Positions 60,966 through 63,567 of a stretch of 63,567 nt of DNA are shown piece by piece. The notes under the pieces were generated by a model. It made no database searches and was not told the DNA's origin. It was given only the letters and a program-made list of their open reading frames with translations. How positions within the stretch are numbered: the stretch's first letter is position 1; each line of letters starts with the position of its first letter. The position numbers and the translations under genes are program-made. Origin of the DNA: an uncultured Bacteroidota bacterium (GTDB lineage Bacteria > Bacteroidota > Bacteroidia > AKYH767-A > OLB10); contig CAIRUC010000040.1 of NCBI GenBank assembly GCA_903881665.1, positions 1 through 63,567 on the forward strand, in the 5' to 3' direction.

Positions 60966-63272
60966 TTATGCGTAATAACCTCCGCCATATCCGGCAGTTA
61001 TGTTTTTACTACTAACATTGTTTAATACAAACGACATATGTTTTACTTCATTCTTTTCTACGATTTGATGCGCAATGTCTACAAAATCACGTTTAGAATA
61101 GCCAGCTTTTAAAACATAAATATTAATGTCGGCAAATTTCATAAATACCAATGCATCCGAAAGTAATCCTACTGGAGGCGTGTCAATAATTATATATTCG
61201 TATTTCTCTTTTAAATTATTGATTAGTAATTCTAGATTTGCGTCAAGTATTAATTCAGATGCATTTGGAGTACGTGGCCCTGTTAAAACTACTTGAAGAT
61301 TTTCAATCCCAGTTTCTTTTATAATTTCATTCATGGATGCTTTTCCTACAATAAAGGAGGTCACACCAACATCATTTTGTAAGTTAAAGGCATTCGCTTG
61401 TTTTGGCTTGTGTAAATCCAAATCAATTAATATTACTTTTTTCTTTGCTTTTGCTAGAATAGTAGCGGTATTTACTGCTGTAAAAGTTTTTCCTTCACCA
61501 GCTACTGACGATGTTATTAGAATGACTTTGTTCTTGGATTTAGCTGCAAAGTAGGATAAATTAGTCCGTATGACTCGAAAGGCTTCGGCTATTTGAGATT
61601 GCGGAAATTTGTCTACAATAAGATATTCCGTTTCGGCTTCTTTGCTCTTCCCAATAACTCCTATGATTGGAAGTTCTGTTGCATCCTTTAAATCATCTTT
61701 TGTTTGAAGGTAATTGTAGTAAACTCCTTTAAAGAAAAGAATTAAGAAGGCAAATGCTAGACCTCCGCCAATTCCTGCGGCAAGTGTTTTTATTGCTAAA
61801 GGATGTAATAACCCTGTAGCATATGCGGGCTCAAGAATAAATTTATCAGCAACAATTGCCGCCTTCGCAATTATTGTTTGAGCTCTGGTTTCTAATAAAA
61901 ATTCATAAATTTTAGAGTAGATTTCTACATTTCTATTGATATTAACTAATCCTCTTTGGGTAGTTGGCATCTGACGAATTGTATTTTGATATTCTCCAAC
62001 TTGAGAGCTTAAACTATTAATACGATTTACAAGCGTTTTGCGAATGTTAAGTACAATTCCAATTATTTTCTGTTTTGAATTTGAAATTAATACATCATTG
62101 TCAACTACCGGTTTCGAACTTTCAGTGTTACTAAAAAGTAAATTTGTTCTTTTTTGTTGTAATGCATACAGTTCATTAAAGGCATTTGATAGCGCTTCAT
62201 CATTGGCATCGGCAAGTACAGAAGGAGATATCGCTAGATTGTCGCCACCGTTGCTAGTTAAATATTCATACATCATGTCAATCGACTTCAGCTGAATATT
62301 TAATCGTGCTTTTTCTGTATCGAAATCTACAACGCGTTGAAATAATACACTTTGCTCCTGTCCAAGATTGAATGTTGTTCTGTCTTTCTGAAATTGTTCA
62401 AGATTACCTTCAACTCCATTTAGTTGACCTTCTACTTCTCTTAATTGACCATCGATAAATGAAAGTGTATTTTCGTTAACATTTTTATTAACCGAAATCG
62501 AATTTTCAATGTATATATTTACAAGTGTGTTAAGGAAATCAACTGCTTTTTCTTGTACTTCGTCTTCTATTGATATAGAAATCGTAGTGGCACTGTTGTC
62601 TTTTACAATTAATAGTGCATCCTGATATTTTTGTATGAGTTTAGTGTGATTTCGGAACTTGAAAATATATGGAATCTCATGAATTTTCGAATTTCTATCA
62701 ATAACTGCGCTGTCCGAATTAATTATAAACGAAAAGCGATCCGTAACTAATGGCTCACCAAAGTGGGCTTCTCGTTTAAATTTATAATTTTCGGTATTTA
62801 CTTCAACAATGTAACTTTTTTTATTTTGAATATGAATCTCAAATGGAATTTCATATAAAGTTGGATCGGTTAGTTTTCCTTCAACTGCGAATGGAGTTCC
62901 TCTATATACTTCCCCTGTTTTGATACGTCCTTCAATATAGTAAGAGATATCTAGGTTTAGTTTAGTAACCGTTTCATCTACTAATTTAGTTGACTGTAAA
63001 ATTTTAATTTCATTGGCAACATCTTCCTTTTTAGGTGGTGTTGGCAATGATTCGCTTAGCGCATCTTTAAAAGGATCTTTTGGTGGTTTAACCAAAATTT
63101 CTGCAGTGGCTCCGTAAAATTTAGTGGCTTTGTATAAGTAGGCAACAGAACCACCTATCCCTAACGCCAGAAATAAAACAAACCAATACCAGTTTTTACC
63201 TATGGTAGTTAACGTTCGTTTGATGTCTTTTTGGTCGATTAGGTTATTACCACCCATCAGTTTTTTTTCCAT
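60966..63272 (-). CDS. Wzc-like polysaccharide co-polymerase with BY-kinase domain
   Basis: 768 aa. Wzz-type N-terminal domain with a first membrane helix near 29-49 and a long coiled-coil periplasmic part, a PTTQRGLVNINRN segment before the second helix (about 490-515), then a cytoplasmic bacterial tyrosine kinase: Walker A SSVAGEGKT near 585-594, Walker A' LIDLDLHKP, Walker B IIIDTPPVG, and a C-terminal tyrosine-containing tail GYGGGYYA at 761-768, much shorter than in Escherichia coli Wzc. It controls polymer length and export. First gene of the locus, with its own promoter candidate. The outer-membrane export partner Wza is not in the window. Confidence 0.92.
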   Translation of the reverse strand: MEKKLMGGNNLIDQKDIKRTLTTIGKNWYWFVLFLALGIGGSVAYLYKATKFYGATAEILVKPPKDPFKDALSESLPTPPKKEDVANEIKILQSTKLVDETVTKLNLDISYYIEGRIKTGEVYRGTPFAVEGKLTDPTLYEIPFEIHIQNKKSYIVEVNTENYKFKREAHFGEPLVTDRFSFIINSDSAVIDRNSKIHEIPYIFKFRNHTKLIQKYQDALLIVKDNSATTISISIEDEVQEKAVDFLNTLVNIYIENSISVNKNVNENTLSFIDGQLREVEGQLNGVEGNLEQFQKDRTTFNLGQEQSVLFQRVVDFDTEKARLNIQLKSIDMMYEYLTSNGGDNLAISPSVLADANDEALSNAFNELYALQQKRTNLLFSNTESSKPVVDNDVLISNSKQKIIGIVLNIRKTLVNRINSLSSQVGEYQNTIRQMPTTQRGLVNINRNVEIYSKIYEFLLETRAQTIIAKAAIVADKFILEPAYATGLLHPLAIKTLAAGIGGGLAFAFLILFFKGVYYNYLQTKDDLKDATELPIIGVIGKSKEAETEYLIVDKFPQSQIAEAFRVIRTNLSYFAAKSKNKVILITSSVAGEGKTFTAVNTATILAKAKKKVILIDLDLHKPKQANAFNLQNDVGVTSFIVGKASMNEIIKETGIENLQVVLTGPRTPNASELILDANLELLINNLKEKYEYIIIDTPPVGLLSDALVFMKFADINIYVLKAGYSKRDFVDIAHQIVEKNEVKHMSFVLNNVSSKNITAGYGGGYYA

Positions 63273-63398
63273 CTGGAATATCTATTGTAATTATTCGTGT
63301 AAAGGATACATTTCCTTTGATACGGAGAATGGGCAAAATAGTTTGATTTAGACCTGGTGCCATTCCCAAATTCTTAAATTCACACATCTTGTAGCAAA
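63273..63398 (-). promoter_or_regulatory. Long untranslated leader with two hairpins before the Wzc-like gene
   Basis: The predicted leader holds a hairpin between GAATGGGCA (63327-63335) and TGCCATTC (63358-63365), 8 pairs with one bulge, and a smaller AAAGGA/TCCTTT hairpin (63301-63306 with 63313-63318). Such leaders before polysaccharide operons can carry attenuation or antitermination control, but nothing here matches a known riboswitch, and the hairpins are modest. Confidence 0.25.
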
Positions 63399-63404
63399 CT
63401 CGTG

Positions 63405-63437
63405 CAAAAATAGTTAAAGACCTGTAGGGGAGCGCAA
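63405..63437 (-). promoter_or_regulatory. Promoter candidate for the large polysaccharide operon
   Basis: On the minus strand TTG (63437-63435), 22 bases, then TATTTTTG (63412-63405), matching TTG-N17-23-TAnnTTTG. Transcription would begin near 63398, leaving a leader of about 125 bases before the Wzc-like ATG at 63272. Confidence 0.5.
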
Positions 63438-63476
63438 TTTTATCGTTTTTCTTTTGTTTTTAGAGTGGATTTTGCG

Positions 63477-63566
63477 TTATTTTAAACGAAAAGTGGTTGC
63501 TTCTGTCACTTTGTTTTCTCCAAATATATTTTCAGTAACACTTTTTAATTCTTTTATGAGTTTTTC
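63477..63566 (-). CDS. C-terminal end of an unidentified minus-strand gene, truncated by the right edge
   Basis: Read on the minus strand from the window edge, one frame gives 29 codons (EKLIKELKSVTENIFGENK, then VTEATTFRLK) and a TAA at 63479-63477. The codon composition looks coding and the gap to the next gene is normal, so this is probably the tail of the gene preceding the polysaccharide locus. Too short to identify. Confidence 0.4.
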   Translation of the reverse strand, partial: EKLIKELKSVTENIFGENKVTEATTFRLK

Positions 63567-63567
63567 A

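Noticed and set aside
1..63567. Search for mobile elements, tRNA or integrase genes that would mark a genomic island
   Set aside because: No transposase, integrase, terminal inverted repeats or tRNA-like cloverleaf was recognised on either strand, so I do not call an island despite the modular layout.

Overview
The window looks like a chromosomal segment of a free-living, AT-rich Bacteroidota (Flavobacteriia/Sphingobacteriia-like). The evidence is several secreted proteins with type IX secretion (T9SS) C-terminal sorting domains ending in YPNP-type modules, a SusC-like TonB-dependent receptor with a CarboxypepD_reg domain, a FISUMP lipoprotein, a LytS/LytTR pair with a reg_prop propeller, a DUF5777 barrel, and recurrent TAnnTTTG (-7) promoter boxes. 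I saw no rRNA, tRNA, transposase, integrase or CRISPR array.

Layout from left to right. 1-1151 (-) is the N-terminal part of a TMTC-like multi-membrane glycosyltransferase running off the left edge. 1479-2828 (+) is a secreted Kelch protein. 2839-11742 (-) is a compact eight-gene glycan operon read right to left: Wzx-like flippase, three sulfotransferases, a Wzy/O-antigen-ligase-like protein, a fourth sulfotransferase, a GH5 lipoprotein and a GT4. 11996-25819 (+) is a block of surface proteins: four paralogues of a family I cannot name (its signature is GLEN..VEKYY), a TonB-dependent receptor, a FISUMP lipoprotein, an abundant beta-helix-like protein with a dockerin-like tail, and cohesin-like proteins. 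25864-29163 (-) holds a GH1 glucosidase, a MurG-like GT and an LpxH-like phosphoesterase. 29547-30167 (+) is a triple-BON protein whose 5' end appears frameshifted. 30355-35906 (-) is a sulfate uptake/activation operon: SLC13 permease, APS kinase, CysD, CysN and CysQ. 36197-40460 (+) is a YceI-LytS-LytTR operon. 40568-44218 (+) is a c-heme/OB-fold/Reeler/YceI/DUF5777 module. 44301-63272 (-) is a 15-gene polysaccharide locus: Wzc-like tyrosine kinase, ABC exporter, MBOAT and SGNH acyltransferase pair, WecB, FemAB-like, a deacetylase-GT2 fusion, several GTs, an epimerase, a polymerase and a WcaF-like acetyltransferase. A C-terminal scrap of another minus-strand gene lies at the right edge.

How the parts fit. 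The most coherent story is production of a sulfated extracellular polysaccharide. The permease imports sulfate, CysDN plus CysC make PAPS, four sulfotransferases inside a Wzx/Wzy operon use it, and CysQ removes the PAP by-product. No PAPS reductase or sulfite reductase is visible, so the PAPS made here may be meant for sulfation rather than for cysteine. The second glycan locus carries its own co-polymerase kinase and acylation enzymes. Glycan genes are almost all on the minus strand and secreted or surface proteins on the plus strand. The surface-protein block, with its unnamed repeated domain and cohesin/dockerin-like parts, is the second candidate for an undescribed system. All functions are read from motifs by eye; no database search was run.
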